From Gluconacetobacter takamatsuzukensis (GTDB lineage: Bacteria; Pseudomonadota; Alphaproteobacteria; Acetobacterales; Acetobacteraceae), in NCBI RefSeq assembly GCF_014174275.1, contig NZ_JABEQK010000002.1, positions 248,001 to 312,000 on the forward strand: a stretch of 64,000 nt of DNA, read 5' to 3'. A program made the position numbers and the translations under genes. This document shows, in pieces, positions 47,186 through 55,043 of this stretch. How positions within the stretch are numbered: the first letter of the stretch is position 1; every line of letters starts with the position of its first letter. The notes beneath the pieces were generated by a model, which did no database searches, was not told the origin of the DNA, and saw only the letters and a list, made by a program, of their open reading frames with translations.

Positions 47186-47434
47186 ATGAGCAGCATGTCC
47201 GCCTCCGAAATCGCCCGCCTCCAGGTGTGCCTGCGCCGCCTGCTGGGTTCGCCCGAACTCACGGTCAATCCGCCGCCGCGCGCCGGCCTGTCGGTCGAGG
47301 TCGCGGTGAAGGGCGAAATCATCGGCACCGTTCACCGGGACGAAGACGAGGGCGAGGTTTCCTACGCCCTGCACATCACGATCCTGGAAGAAGACCTGCC
47401 GGCCGAAACGGCCGCGACCCGCGCGCGCCGCTGA
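47186..47434 (+). CDS. DUF3126 family protein
   Basis: An 82-residue protein: SASEIARLQVCLRRLLGSPE at the N-terminus, a beta region (LTVNPPPRAGLSVEVAVKGE) with IIGTVHRDEDEGEVSYALHI and a C-terminal acidic/Arg tail. This is the layout of DUF3126, a short alphaproteobacterial protein of unknown role. The start at 47186 has GAGAG at 47175-47179. A terminator hairpin follows at 47452. It stands alone, divergent from the hypothetical gene at 46439. Confidence 0.75.
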   Translation: MSSMSASEIARLQVCLRRLLGSPELTVNPPPRAGLSVEVAVKGEIIGTVHRDEDEGEVSYALHITILEEDLPAETAATRARR

Positions 47435-47451
47435 ACCCCATACCCGTCCCG

Positions 47452-47472
47452 CCCGGGCCCCGAAGGCCCGGG
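47452..47472 (+). terminator. Hairpin downstream of the DUF3126 gene
   Basis: CCCGGGCC (47452-47459) pairs with GGCCCGGG (47465-47472), loop CCGAA, 17 bp after the DUF3126 stop and before the convergent DUF2939 gene. There is no T run. Confidence 0.5.
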
Positions 47473-47541
47473 TGGAGCCGGGGAAGGCAATGCGCGAAAC
47501 CCTGCCCACGGCCAGCGCGCCCACAGGGAGAATGATCGCCG

Positions 47542-48174
47542 TCAGCGCGACAGCAGGGCAACCCGGTCCGGCGCTGCGGCCGAGGCCTCGATCGCGGGAT
47601 GATCGGCCCGGCTGGCCGGCAGATCGACTTCGGTGATCTTCCACCGCCATCCCTGGATGCGCATCTGCAACCGCAGCGGCGTCTCGCGCTCGTGGCCCGG
47701 CATCACGGCCCGGGCCTCGAACATGTCGGGGCGGAGGAAACGGATGCGCACATGATGCAGCATGGCGACGGGCGAGCCGACGGACACTGTCTGCGTCGCC
47801 GCCGGCATGACCTGCCCCATCAGCGTATCGAGATTGGCGGCATTCACATGCACGTCGATCGCCCGCGACACCGCCGTTGCGGCGAAGGACGACCCGAATT
47901 CCGGCAGGTCGTCGTCACTGGCCGGCTGGGTGACGATCCCGCTGATGATCTGCGATTTCAGGCTGGCCTGAATGGCGCGCCAGTTCAGGAACGTGCCGAG
48001 CGTGCGCGTATCGTGCGACTGGATGGCCGCAGAAACCGACCAGAGCGTGACGAAAGGCGAGGCGACGAACAGGGACAGGGACATGACCAGCGTCACCGCG
48101 CAGATGCGCCGCGCCTGTTGCCGCCGAACGGCGACCATGTAACCGGCTGGCATCAGACGCATGAAACGGTTCAT
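47542..48174 (-). CDS. DUF2939 domain protein, membrane-anchored
   Basis: About 210 residues. One membrane helix near the start (ICAVTLVMSLSLFVASPFVT) is followed by a mixed alpha/beta domain with SAAIQSHDTRTLGTFLNWRA and IQASLKSQIISGIV, the typical opening of DUF2939, then VGSPVAMLHHVRIRFLRPD and a C-terminal RIQGWRWKITEVDLPA. Role unknown. The start is taken at 48174 (MNRFMRLMPAGYM), where an AGAGG lies upstream; an in-frame ATG at 48228 would add 18 residues. It is divergent from moeB. Confidence 0.7.
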   Translation of the reverse strand: MNRFMRLMPAGYMVAVRRQQARRICAVTLVMSLSLFVASPFVTLWSVSAAIQSHDTRTLGTFLNWRAIQASLKSQIISGIVTQPASDDDLPEFGSSFAATAVSRAIDVHVNAANLDTLMGQVMPAATQTVSVGSPVAMLHHVRIRFLRPDMFEARAVMPGHERETPLRLQMRIQGWRWKITEVDLPASRADHPAIEASAAAPDRVALLSR

Positions 48175-48337
48175 CAAAAAAATCGCCTCTGTCTTGCTCC
48201 CACAGCATACGATAAACATATCGGCCATGCATGCGTTTCATGCCGATTGATACAAATTGTTATAAAACGTCAGTCCAGGCGCCATATTTCCGCATCCATC
48301 CGGGGCTGCCAGCAGGGACTGAAACAGGGCAGGACGC

Positions 48338-49171
48338 ATGATTCCTGATTTTTCCGAGGCCGAGATCCAGCGCTATGCCCGGCATATCCTGCTGCCGGAA
48401 ATCGGCGGCACGGGGCAGGCCGCGCTGCGCGCCGCCAGCGTGCTGATCGTCGGCGCGGGCGGCCTGGGCTCGCCGCTGGGCCTGTATCTGGCGGCGGCGG
48501 GGGTCGGCCGGATCGGACTGGTCGACGACGATGTGGTGGACCTGTCGAACCTGCAACGCCAGATCGCCCACACGACCGACCGGATCGGCCGGCGCAAGGT
48601 CGACTCGGCGGCCGAGGCCATGCGCGCGGTCAACCCGCTGGTCCGCGTCGACACCCATGCGACACGGCTGGACGCCGCCAATGCCCGGGCGCTGGTCGCC
48701 GGCTACGACCTGGTCTGCGACGGCAGCGACAATTTCGGCACCCGCTACCTGGTGGCCGACGCCTGCGCGCTGGAACGGCGCACCCTGGTCTCGGCCGCCG
48801 TCCTGCGCTTCGAGGGGCAGCTCTCGACCTTCCGCCCCCATCGCGGCGGCCCGTGCTATCGCTGCCTCTATCCCGCCCCCCCGCGCGACGGCGCGGTACC
48901 CTCCTGCGCCGAGGCCGGGGTCTTCGGCGCCGTCACCGGCGTCATGGGCACCCTGCAAGCCACCGAGGCCCTGAAGGAACTGCTCGATATCGGCGAGAGC
49001 CTCGCCGGCCGGCTGCTGGTCTGGGACGCGCTGGCGGCGCGCTTCCACACCATCCGCCTCCCGCCCGACCCGGACTGCCCGCTCTGCGGCGCCCACCCCA
49101 CCATCCACGACCTGTCGGCCCACACGGCCGGCACGGTGCCCAGCGGAGCCTGCGCGATCCATGCCGACTGA
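48338..49171 (+). CDS. moeB: MoeB/ThiF-family adenylyltransferase
   Basis: A 277-residue E1-like enzyme. It opens with EIQRYARHILLPEIGGTGQ, then the nucleotide loop VLIVGAGGLGSPLGLYLAAA, the VDLSNLQRQIAHTTDRIGR segment, DGSDNFGTRYLVADAC, and the zinc Cys pairs in PCYRCLYP and PLCGAHP (four Cys). It adenylates the C-terminal Gly of a small sulfur-carrier protein (MoaD or ThiS). It overlaps the DsrE-like gene by 11 bp, which suggests a sulfur relay. ATG at 48338 with CAGGGCAGGA upstream. Confidence 0.9.
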   Translation: MIPDFSEAEIQRYARHILLPEIGGTGQAALRAASVLIVGAGGLGSPLGLYLAAAGVGRIGLVDDDVVDLSNLQRQIAHTTDRIGRRKVDSAAEAMRAVNPLVRVDTHATRLDAANARALVAGYDLVCDGSDNFGTRYLVADACALERRTLVSAAVLRFEGQLSTFRPHRGGPCYRCLYPAPPRDGAVPSCAEAGVFGAVTGVMGTLQATEALKELLDIGESLAGRLLVWDALAARFHTIRLPPDPDCPLCGAHPTIHDLSAHTAGTVPSGACAIHAD

Positions 49172-49568
49172 CCCCACGCACGAAAATCCGGCGCGCGAAG
49201 GGCTGGCGATCCTGCTGCTCGATGGCGGTTTCGAGCGTGCGCATTACGCCCTGGTCCTCGCCGCCGGGGCGCTGGCGGTGGACCGGCCGGTGCTGCTGTT
49301 CGCCTCCGGCCACGGGGTCCATGCTCTGGCACGCAACTGGCAGGGGCTGCGCGATGCCGGCGCCGACCGCACGGTGCAGGCCAGCGGCGTGGCCGGGTTC
49401 GACACGCTGCGCGAAGCGGTGCTGGCGCTGGACGGCACGCTGATGGCCTGTGAATCCGGCCTGCGCATGGCCGGTCTGGCAGCCGACGCCCTGCTGCCGG
49501 AAGTGATCGTGGCCGGCATCCCTACCTTTCTCGACGCCGCGCGCGGCCGACAGGTCATCAGCCTGTGA
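49161..49568 (+). CDS. DsrE-family protein
   Basis: A 135-residue protein with the pattern of the DsrE/DsrF-like fold: LAILLLDGGFERAHYALVLA, a helical stretch, then the conserved Cys in MACESGLRMAGL and an end strand VIVAGIPTFLD. The fold is used in sulfur transfer (DsrE/TusD) and in other thiol chemistry. The 11-bp overlap with moeB indicates coupled translation. It could accept sulfur for thiocarboxylate formation by MoeB, or be a distinct DsrE-like protein. I cannot assign a partner. Confidence 0.7.
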   Translation: MPTDPTHENPAREGLAILLLDGGFERAHYALVLAAGALAVDRPVLLFASGHGVHALARNWQGLRDAGADRTVQASGVAGFDTLREAVLALDGTLMACESGLRMAGLAADALLPEVIVAGIPTFLDAARGRQVISL

Positions 49569-49647
49569 CCGGGCAACGGGCTCCGCGATGCCTCCGGGGC
49601 CGCAAACCCCCTTGCCGTGCGCCGCGCGCCTTGGCAGGGATGCAGCC

Positions 49648-50757
49648 ATGATGCCCTCTTCCTTCCTCGCCCATTCCCCCGCGCCGCACCATACCCGCCC
49701 GCGCGGTCGCGCCGGCTGGATGCTCTGCGCGGCGCTGCTGGCCCCCCTGCTGCCCCATGGCGCGACGGCGGCCACGGCAGAGCCCTCCGGCACGCCGCAC
49801 CACCACCATCATCACCCCGCCACGGCGACGACCAAGGCCACGAAGGGCAGCAAGGCCGGGGCGACCGGCACCGTCCACCACAAGCATCATCCGGCGGCAA
49901 CCTCCGCCACGGCCACGACGCATCGCCACGGCCATCCGGCCCCCGCGCACGCCACCGCCCATGCCGGCACCGCGCCCCATCGCCATGCCGCCATCGGGTC
50001 CCATGCCCGCCACGCGGCAGCCATCGCGGCACCGGTCGCGGCGGCGGGCCTGGCGGCAGCGGCTGCCACGGGGACACCGGCGGGCGGGGCAGCCGTCGCC
50101 ATCCCGCCGACGGCCGCCCCCGCCGGACCGCCGGCCCCGACGGACAAGGGCGCGATCACCGGCCTGCCGCTGCCCCGCTTCGCCGCACTGCGCGCCGACG
50201 AGGTCAACATGCGCTCGGGCCCCGGGCAGCGTTACCCGATCGAATGGGTCTATCACCGCCGCGACCTGCCGGTGAAAATCGAGCGCGAGTTCGACGTCTG
50301 GCGCCTGGTCGAGGATTCCGACGGCCAGAAAGGCTGGGTGCAGCAGGCCACGCTGGTGGGCACACGCAGCTTCGTCATCCCCGGCCTGCCGCCGGTCGAC
50401 CCGGCACAGGCTACGCCCCCGGCGCCCGCCGCATCCCCCGCCGCCGGCACGCCGGCCGCACCGCCGTCCCCCCCGGCGGCAACCAGTCCGCCGGCCGGCC
50501 ATTCAGACAGTCGTGAAGTCGCACGGCTCGCCGATCCGGCCGCGGCGGCTTCCATTCCCGGAGCGGTCATGCTCCGCTCGTCTCCGGATGCCGGCTCGCC
50601 CCTCGTCGCGGTGCTCAAGCCCGGCACGGTCGGCATCCTGCGTACCTGTGCGGCCGGCACCAGCTGGTGCCGTGTCAGCGTCCAACATTATTCGGGCTGG
50701 CTGGACCGCAACGCGGTCTGGGGCCTGCTGCCGCAGGAGACCATTCAACCGTCCTGA
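49648..50757 (+). CDS. Exported SH3-domain protein with a His-rich linker
   Basis: A 369-residue protein. A signal peptide (GWMLCAALLAPLLPHGATA) is followed by a long low-complexity linker rich in His, Ala, Thr and Pro; it contains HHHHHH and several HH or HxH clusters (residues about 50-140). Then comes an SH3-like domain (LRADEVNMRSGPGQRYPIE, EFDVWRLVEDSDGQKGWVQQ), a Pro/Ala linker, and a second SH3-like copy (GAVMLRSSPDAGSPLVAVLK, GTSWCRVSVQHYSGWLDRNAVWG). Such domains bind peptidoglycan or metals in the envelope. ATG at 49648 with AGGGA upstream. Confidence 0.75.
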   Translation: MMPSSFLAHSPAPHHTRPRGRAGWMLCAALLAPLLPHGATAATAEPSGTPHHHHHHPATATTKATKGSKAGATGTVHHKHHPAATSATATTHRHGHPAPAHATAHAGTAPHRHAAIGSHARHAAAIAAPVAAAGLAAAAATGTPAGGAAVAIPPTAAPAGPPAPTDKGAITGLPLPRFAALRADEVNMRSGPGQRYPIEWVYHRRDLPVKIEREFDVWRLVEDSDGQKGWVQQATLVGTRSFVIPGLPPVDPAQATPPAPAASPAAGTPAAPPSPPAATSPPAGHSDSREVARLADPAAAASIPGAVMLRSSPDAGSPLVAVLKPGTVGILRTCAAGTSWCRVSVQHYSGWLDRNAVWGLLPQETIQPS

Positions 50758-50854
50758 CGATCCGCGCGGGCTGAAGAGGCAAAGACGACGGCACCCGCCG
50801 GAAGCAGGACGCAGCGAACCGGTTGCGGACAGAATCCAGAAGGAGAAAACGCCC

Positions 50855-52294
50855 ATGTCCTCCGCCACAGCCTTGCACCCGCGGCGCACCAAGATCGTGT
50901 CGACGCTGGGCCCGGCCTCGTCCACCCACGAGATCATCCGTGCGCTGGCCCAGGCCGGGGCCGACGTGTTCCGCCTGAACTTCTCCCACGGCACGCACGC
51001 CGACCACGCCGCCCGCTACGAGATCATCCGCGCGGTCGAGGCCGAGCTGGGCCGCCCCATCGGCATCCTGGCCGACGTCCAGGGCCCCAAGCTGCGCGTG
51101 GGCACGTTCGAGCACGGCAAGGTCACATTGCCCACCGGGGCCTTCTTCCGCCTCGACCTGGATCCCGCCCCGGGCAACGAGCGCCGGGTGCGCCTGCCCC
51201 ACCCCGAAATCATCCACGCCGCCACCGTCGGCAGCAACCTGCTGCTCGACGACGGCAAGCTGCGCCTGGTGGTGCGCGAGGTCGGGGTGGACCATCTCGA
51301 TACCGTGGTCGCGGTCGGCGGCGTGCTGTCCGACCGCAAGGGCGTGAACGTGCCCGACATCGTGCTGCCGATCCCGGCCCTGACCGAAAAGGACCGCAGC
51401 GACCTCGATTTCGCCCTCGATCTCGGGGTCGACTATATCGGCCTGTCTTTCGTCCAGCGCCCCGAAGACGTGCAGGAGGCCCGCGCCATCGCCGGCAACC
51501 GCGCGTGGATCATGACCAAGATCGAAAAGCCGCAGGCGATGGACAATCTGGACCAGATCGTCCGCCTGTCCGACGCGGTGATGGTCGCGCGCGGCGATCT
51601 GGGCGTCGAGCTGCCGCCCGAGGCCGTGCCGCTGGCCCAGAAGCACATCATCCGCCTGTGCCGCCAGCTCGGCAAACCGGTGGTGGTGGCCACCCAGATG
51701 CTGGAAAGCATGATCAACGCCCCCACCCCGACCCGCGCCGAGGCGTCGGATGTCGCAACCGCCGTGTTCGACGGCGCCGACGCCGTGATGCTGTCGGCCG
51801 AAACGGCGGCCGGCCAGTTCCCGCTGGAGGCGGTCGGCATCATGAGCCGCATCGTCAGCCGGGTGGAGGAAGACGCGGTCTGGCAGTCGATGATGCAGGC
51901 CAGCTGTCCGGCGCCGGAAGGCTTCGTGGCCGACGCCATCGCCGCCGCCTCGGGCCAGATCGCCACCACCGCCGACGCGCGGGCCATCGTCGCCTTCACC
52001 CTGGCCGGCGCCACCGCCCTGCGCATCTCGCGCGAACGACCCTCCTGCCCGATCATCGGCCTGACCCCGACCGACGAGATCGCGCGCCGCCTGTGCGTGG
52101 TGTGGGGCGTCACCGCCCAATCGGTGGGCCAGGAAACACCGGTCCGCACGGTCGAAAACGTGGTCGACCAGGCCATCGAAACCGCCGTCGCCAGCGGCCT
52201 GGCCCGCTCGGGCGACCGGATCGTCATCGCCGCCGGCCTGCCCTTCGGCGTCGCGGGCAGCACCAACACGCTGCGCGTTGCCAAGGTGCCGTAA
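50855..52294 (+). CDS. pyk: Pyruvate kinase
   Basis: A 479-residue enzyme making pyruvate and ATP from PEP and ADP. Present: RRTKIVSTLGPASS, FRLNFSHGTHADH, the ADP/Mg region in LADVQGPKLRVG, the catalytic IMTKIEKPQAMDN and MVARGDLGVELPPE, VVVATQMLESMINAPTPTRA with the PEP/K site, and the DAVMLSAETAAGQFP motif, followed by the C-terminal allosteric domain. ATG at 50855 with AAGGAGAA in front. A pair of family A repeats follows the stop. With ppdK it makes a potential futile cycle that needs regulation, consistent with PpsR. Confidence 0.97.
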   Translation: MSSATALHPRRTKIVSTLGPASSTHEIIRALAQAGADVFRLNFSHGTHADHAARYEIIRAVEAELGRPIGILADVQGPKLRVGTFEHGKVTLPTGAFFRLDLDPAPGNERRVRLPHPEIIHAATVGSNLLLDDGKLRLVVREVGVDHLDTVVAVGGVLSDRKGVNVPDIVLPIPALTEKDRSDLDFALDLGVDYIGLSFVQRPEDVQEARAIAGNRAWIMTKIEKPQAMDNLDQIVRLSDAVMVARGDLGVELPPEAVPLAQKHIIRLCRQLGKPVVVATQMLESMINAPTPTRAEASDVATAVFDGADAVMLSAETAAGQFPLEAVGIMSRIVSRVEEDAVWQSMMQASCPAPEGFVADAIAAASGQIATTADARAIVAFTLAGATALRISRERPSCPIIGLTPTDEIARRLCVVWGVTAQSVGQETPVRTVENVVDQAIETAVASGLARSGDRIVIAAGLPFGVAGSTNTLRVAKVP

Positions 52295-52298
52295 GTAT

Positions 52299-52346
52299 CA
52301 AGGGGCTCTGCCCCTTGACCCCGCCAAAGGCTGAGCCTTTGGAAAC
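52299..52346 (-). repeat. Family A repeat, inverted copy after pyk
   Basis: CAAGGGGC-TCT-GCCCCTTG hairpin, then ACCCCGCC, AAAGGC-TGA-GCCTTT and GGAAACG. This is the reverse-complement form of the element at 52367, with variations, and lies 5 bp after the pyk stop. The two copies face each other across about 20 bp (TTATTTGATAAC), so the DNA here is a nearly complete inverted pair. Confidence 0.75.
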
Positions 52347-52366
52347 GCATTTATTTGATAACTAAT

Positions 52367-52417
52367 GGGTTTTCAAAGGGCGATGCCCTTTGGTGGGTCA
52401 AGGGCAAAGCCCTTGGC
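52367..52417 (+). repeat. Family A double-hairpin repeat, copy 3
   Basis: GGGTTTTCAAAGGGC, GCCCTTTGG, TGGGTC, CAAGGGCAAAGCCCTTGG and CGCG. It matches the element at 46375 almost base for base. It lies between the convergent pyk and DUF1275 genes and probably ends both transcripts. Confidence 0.8.
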
Positions 52418-52431
52418 GCGCAACCGCCCTC

Positions 52432-53112
52432 TCAGGACGGCCCCAACGTCTCCAGCCGCTCCAACAAGGGATGGTCGCCCACATACAGCAGGCACCCGGC
52501 GGTGCCGACCAGCAGCCCCACCAGCCCGATCGCGACCGGCACCGAAACGCTGGACATCAGCGCCCCCAGCACCGCGCCGCCGAACAGGGCAAGGATCGCC
52601 GCCACCCGCCGCCAGGCCCCTTTCGCCGGGCCGCCGGCCAGCCGGCTGTCATGCATCAGCCCGTGCAGCAGCATGGTGGCGGCCGGCAGGGTCAGGTCCG
52701 TGACCTGGGCGTGACGGGTCGCGGAAGTCTGCAATCCCATGGCAACGGCCAGGACCACCAGCGTGCCGTAATACCGCCAGGCCGCGTCCTGCCACCACAC
52801 CAGCGCCGCCACCATCACCAGCGCGCCCACCGCCATCAGCAGATCCGCCACCGTGCGCCGGCGCGAACAGGATCGCCGGACCAGCCGCCCGCCCAGCGCC
52901 GCCCCGGCCAGATAGGCCGTAATCGCCACCACCCCCGGCCCGGCAATCGATTCCCCCGAGGTCAGATGCACCGCGATCAGGATGACGGTCGCCGTCATGT
53001 AGCCGGTAAAGACCTTCAGATGCGTCAGCGAGATGGCATCCAGCGCCCCCATGGCGACGGTGACCATGATGACGACAATAACCAGCCTTGGGTCGTGGGA
53101 AATCGGTTTCAA
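52432..53112 (-). CDS. DUF1275 (YoaK-like) membrane protein
   Basis: About 226 residues with six hydrophobic helices. The first reads VIVVIMVTVAMGALDAISLT with HLKVFTGYMTATVILIAVHL just after it, which is the DUF1275 hallmark (D-A-x-S and T-G-N/Y-M-T). Later helices include ITAYLAGAALGGRL and MGLQTSATRHAQVTDLTLP. Function is unknown. The longest frame starts inside a terminator hairpin at 53166, so a later start is likely. A TTG at 53112 (MKPISHDPRLV) or an ATG at 53067 is possible. Confidence 0.75.
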   Translation of the reverse strand: MKPISHDPRLVIVVIMVTVAMGALDAISLTHLKVFTGYMTATVILIAVHLTSGESIAGPGVVAITAYLAGAALGGRLVRRSCSRRRTVADLLMAVGALVMVAALVWWQDAAWRYYGTLVVLAVAMGLQTSATRHAQVTDLTLPAATMLLHGLMHDSRLAGGPAKGAWRRVAAILALFGGAVLGALMSSVSVPVAIGLVGLLVGTAGCLLYVGDHPLLERLETLGPS

Positions 53113-53165
53113 TCCGGGCCTGTCCTCAGAAACGAGGACCCGCGCATATCGCAGGCAGCCCAATA

Positions 53166-53199
53166 AAAAAAGGTGCATCGTGAAAGATGCACCTTTTTT
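53166..53199. terminator. Strong bidirectional intrinsic terminator
   Basis: AAAAAAGGTGCATC (53166-53179) and GATGCACCTTTTTT (53186-53199) form a perfect 14-bp stem with a 6-nt loop; A and T runs sit at its two ends, so it should work in both directions. It insulates DUF1275 from DNA to its right. A shorter IR, AGAGTG/CACTCT, is within 53270-53302. Confidence 0.85.
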
Positions 53200-53462
53200 A
53201 AGGTCAGTCCGAGGGTTCGATCCCCCGTTTGTAAGTCCCGCGATCGTATCGCCACGGGTTTCTTGTTCTCTAGAGTGGGCCGTTCCGGTCTTCTCACTCT
53301 GATGAAGCTTTAATGACGGGTTTTTTTCTACCGGTCAAACGAAATATGCAAATAAATGCCGTTTGATGATTTTGTTGCACCGCACAATACATCGCAACGC
53401 ACAATAAACGATCACGTTCCATTCAATGTTATTTCAAGTCGGTGCCAATTTTTCGTGCAGGC
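53200..53462. other. AT-rich gap between two terminators
   Basis: About 260 bp between the terminators at 53166 and 53466. It is AT-richer than the flanks and contains no convincing protein frame. GAGGGTTCGATCCCCC at 53211-53226 resembles a tRNA T arm, but the stem pairing fails and no tRNA body is present. The region may hold a small RNA gene transcribed between the two terminators, which cannot be decided here. Confidence 0.35.
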
Positions 53463-53465
53463 ATG

Positions 53466-53495
53466 AAAAAAGGGCGGGCCCCGAAGGACCCGCCC
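53466..53495 (-). terminator. Intrinsic terminator of the RND efflux operon
   Basis: On the minus strand GGGCGGGTCC (53495-53486) pairs with GGGCCCGCCC (53481-53472) around a TTCG loop, followed by a run of six T (53471-53466). It lies about 30 bp after the oprM-like stop, an ideal position. Confidence 0.9.
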
Positions 53496-53524
53496 TGCAT
53501 ATCCCGAACAGTTGCCCGGTCCGC

Positions 53525-55039
53525 TCAGCCTTTCTGCGTCGCCGCCGCGGCAACGCGGCCCGGCGGCACGGTCCGTTCCGTCCACCCGCCGCCCAGGGCC
53601 CGATAGACGGTGATCAGGTTCTGGTAGCGCGCCTCGTGTACCGAAATCCGGCTCTGCTGCGCGCCATACAGCGTGCGCTGCGCGTCCAGCGTGTTCAGGT
53701 ACGAATCCACCCCGGCATCGAAGCGCATCCGCGCCAGCCGATAGGCATCGGCCGAGGACGTGACCAGCGCGTCGAGCTGCCGCGACTGGTCCAGATAGGT
53801 CGCCCGCGCGGTCAGCGCATCCGAGACCTCGCGGAACGCGGTCTGGATCGCCTTCTCGTACGCCTGCATCCGCTGGTTGCGCAGCGCCTTGGAGGCCTGG
53901 AGCGTCCCCTCGTTCTGGCCCCAGGTCAGCAGCGGAATCTGGATCTGCGGATTGACGCCGAAGGTGGTGGCGCCCTGGGTGAACAGGTTGCGGAACTGGA
54001 GGCTGGAAACCCCGTCCGACGCCGTCAGGGTCAGGCGCGGGAAGAAGGCGGCCCGCGCCGCGCCGATATCGTCATTGGCCGACAGCAGCGAGAATTCGGC
54101 GGACTGGATATCCGGCCGCCGGTCCAGCAGGTCGGACGGCAGGCCCGCCGGCAGGTCGGCCAGCACCGTCTGCTGCCCGAACGGCGCCGGGGGCGGCAGG
54201 TCGGCGGGCAGGGGCGCCCCGATCAGCAGCACCAGCTGGTTTTCGTCCTGCGCCACCTGGCGCTGGTACTGGGCATGGTTGGCCGCCGCCTGCTCCACCT
54301 GGGTCTCGACCTGGCGCAGGGTCAGCTGATTGGCCTCGCCCTGGTCGAAGCCGGCCTGCGTCAGGCGCAGCGTCTCCTTCTGCGACGCCAGCGTCTGGTC
54401 CGTCACCTTCAGCTGCTCGCTGTCGGCCAGCCACGCGACATAGGTCGTCGCGACCTGCGAGATGACGCTGATCAGCAGGCTGCGCTGGTTGGCGGCCTGG
54501 CTGAGAACCTGGTCCGCCGCCTCGCGCGACAGGCTGCGGACGCGGCCGAACAGGTCGATCTCGTACGACGAGAAGCCGATGCCCGCCTGATAGAATTTGA
54601 AGACATGCCCATCCGCATAGGGCTGGCCGCTCTTCCCTTCCTGCAAGCCCGGCGCGAAGCTCAGGCCCGCATTGCCCGACGGCGCCTGGTAGATCCCCTG
54701 CCCGGTCGATCCGATCTGCGGAAAGAGCGAGGCATGCTGCACCCGGTACTGGCCCTGCGCCTGCACGATGGCATAGGCCGCCGACCGCAGGTCGCGATTC
54801 TCCCGTACCGCCAGCGCGATAAGGGCCTGCAAGCGCCGGTCGACGAAGAACTCGCGCCAGCCCAGGTCCGCCGCCGCGGTGCCGATCTGCCCGGGCGCAC
54901 CGGCATGATAGCCCGGCCCCTGCGGCCAGGTGGAGGCGACCGGCAGGGCCGGCCGCTTGTAGTCGGGGATCATCGTGCATCCCGACAGCGCCGCCAGGAC
55001 CATCAGCCCGGCCCGGCGCGGAGAAAGAAACCCGTTCAT
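53525..55039 (-). CDS. RND efflux outer-membrane factor (OprM/NodT family lipoprotein)
   Basis: A 504-residue protein. It has a lipoprotein signal (LMVLAALSGC, lipobox LSGC) and the OEP repeats: REFFVDRRLQALIALAVREN, VRQAA-type helices (VLSQAANQRSLLISVISQ), LRQVETQVEQAAANHAQY, then LLDRRPDIQSAEFSLLSAND and the second half with NPQIQIPLLTWGQN. It forms the trimeric channel across the outer membrane and periplasm. Start MNGFLSPRRAG at 55039. Last gene of the tripartite operon, 4 bp after the RND gene. Confidence 0.93.
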   Translation of the reverse strand: MNGFLSPRRAGLMVLAALSGCTMIPDYKRPALPVASTWPQGPGYHAGAPGQIGTAAADLGWREFFVDRRLQALIALAVRENRDLRSAAYAIVQAQGQYRVQHASLFPQIGSTGQGIYQAPSGNAGLSFAPGLQEGKSGQPYADGHVFKFYQAGIGFSSYEIDLFGRVRSLSREAADQVLSQAANQRSLLISVISQVATTYVAWLADSEQLKVTDQTLASQKETLRLTQAGFDQGEANQLTLRQVETQVEQAAANHAQYQRQVAQDENQLVLLIGAPLPADLPPPAPFGQQTVLADLPAGLPSDLLDRRPDIQSAEFSLLSANDDIGAARAAFFPRLTLTASDGVSSLQFRNLFTQGATTFGVNPQIQIPLLTWGQNEGTLQASKALRNQRMQAYEKAIQTAFREVSDALTARATYLDQSRQLDALVTSSADAYRLARMRFDAGVDSYLNTLDAQRTLYGAQQSRISVHEARYQNLITVYRALGGGWTERTVPPGRVAAAATQKG

Positions 55040-55043
55040 GAAC

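Noticed and set aside
49801-49820. A run of His codons that could be a cloning tag.
   Set aside because: It lies in a natural His/Ala/Pro-rich linker with many other His pairs, inside a chromosomal gene with normal codon use.
53205-53235. GAGGGTTCGATCCCCC looked like the T arm of a tRNA.
   Set aside because: Only three of five T-stem pairs form and no anticodon arm, D arm or acceptor stem is present on either side.
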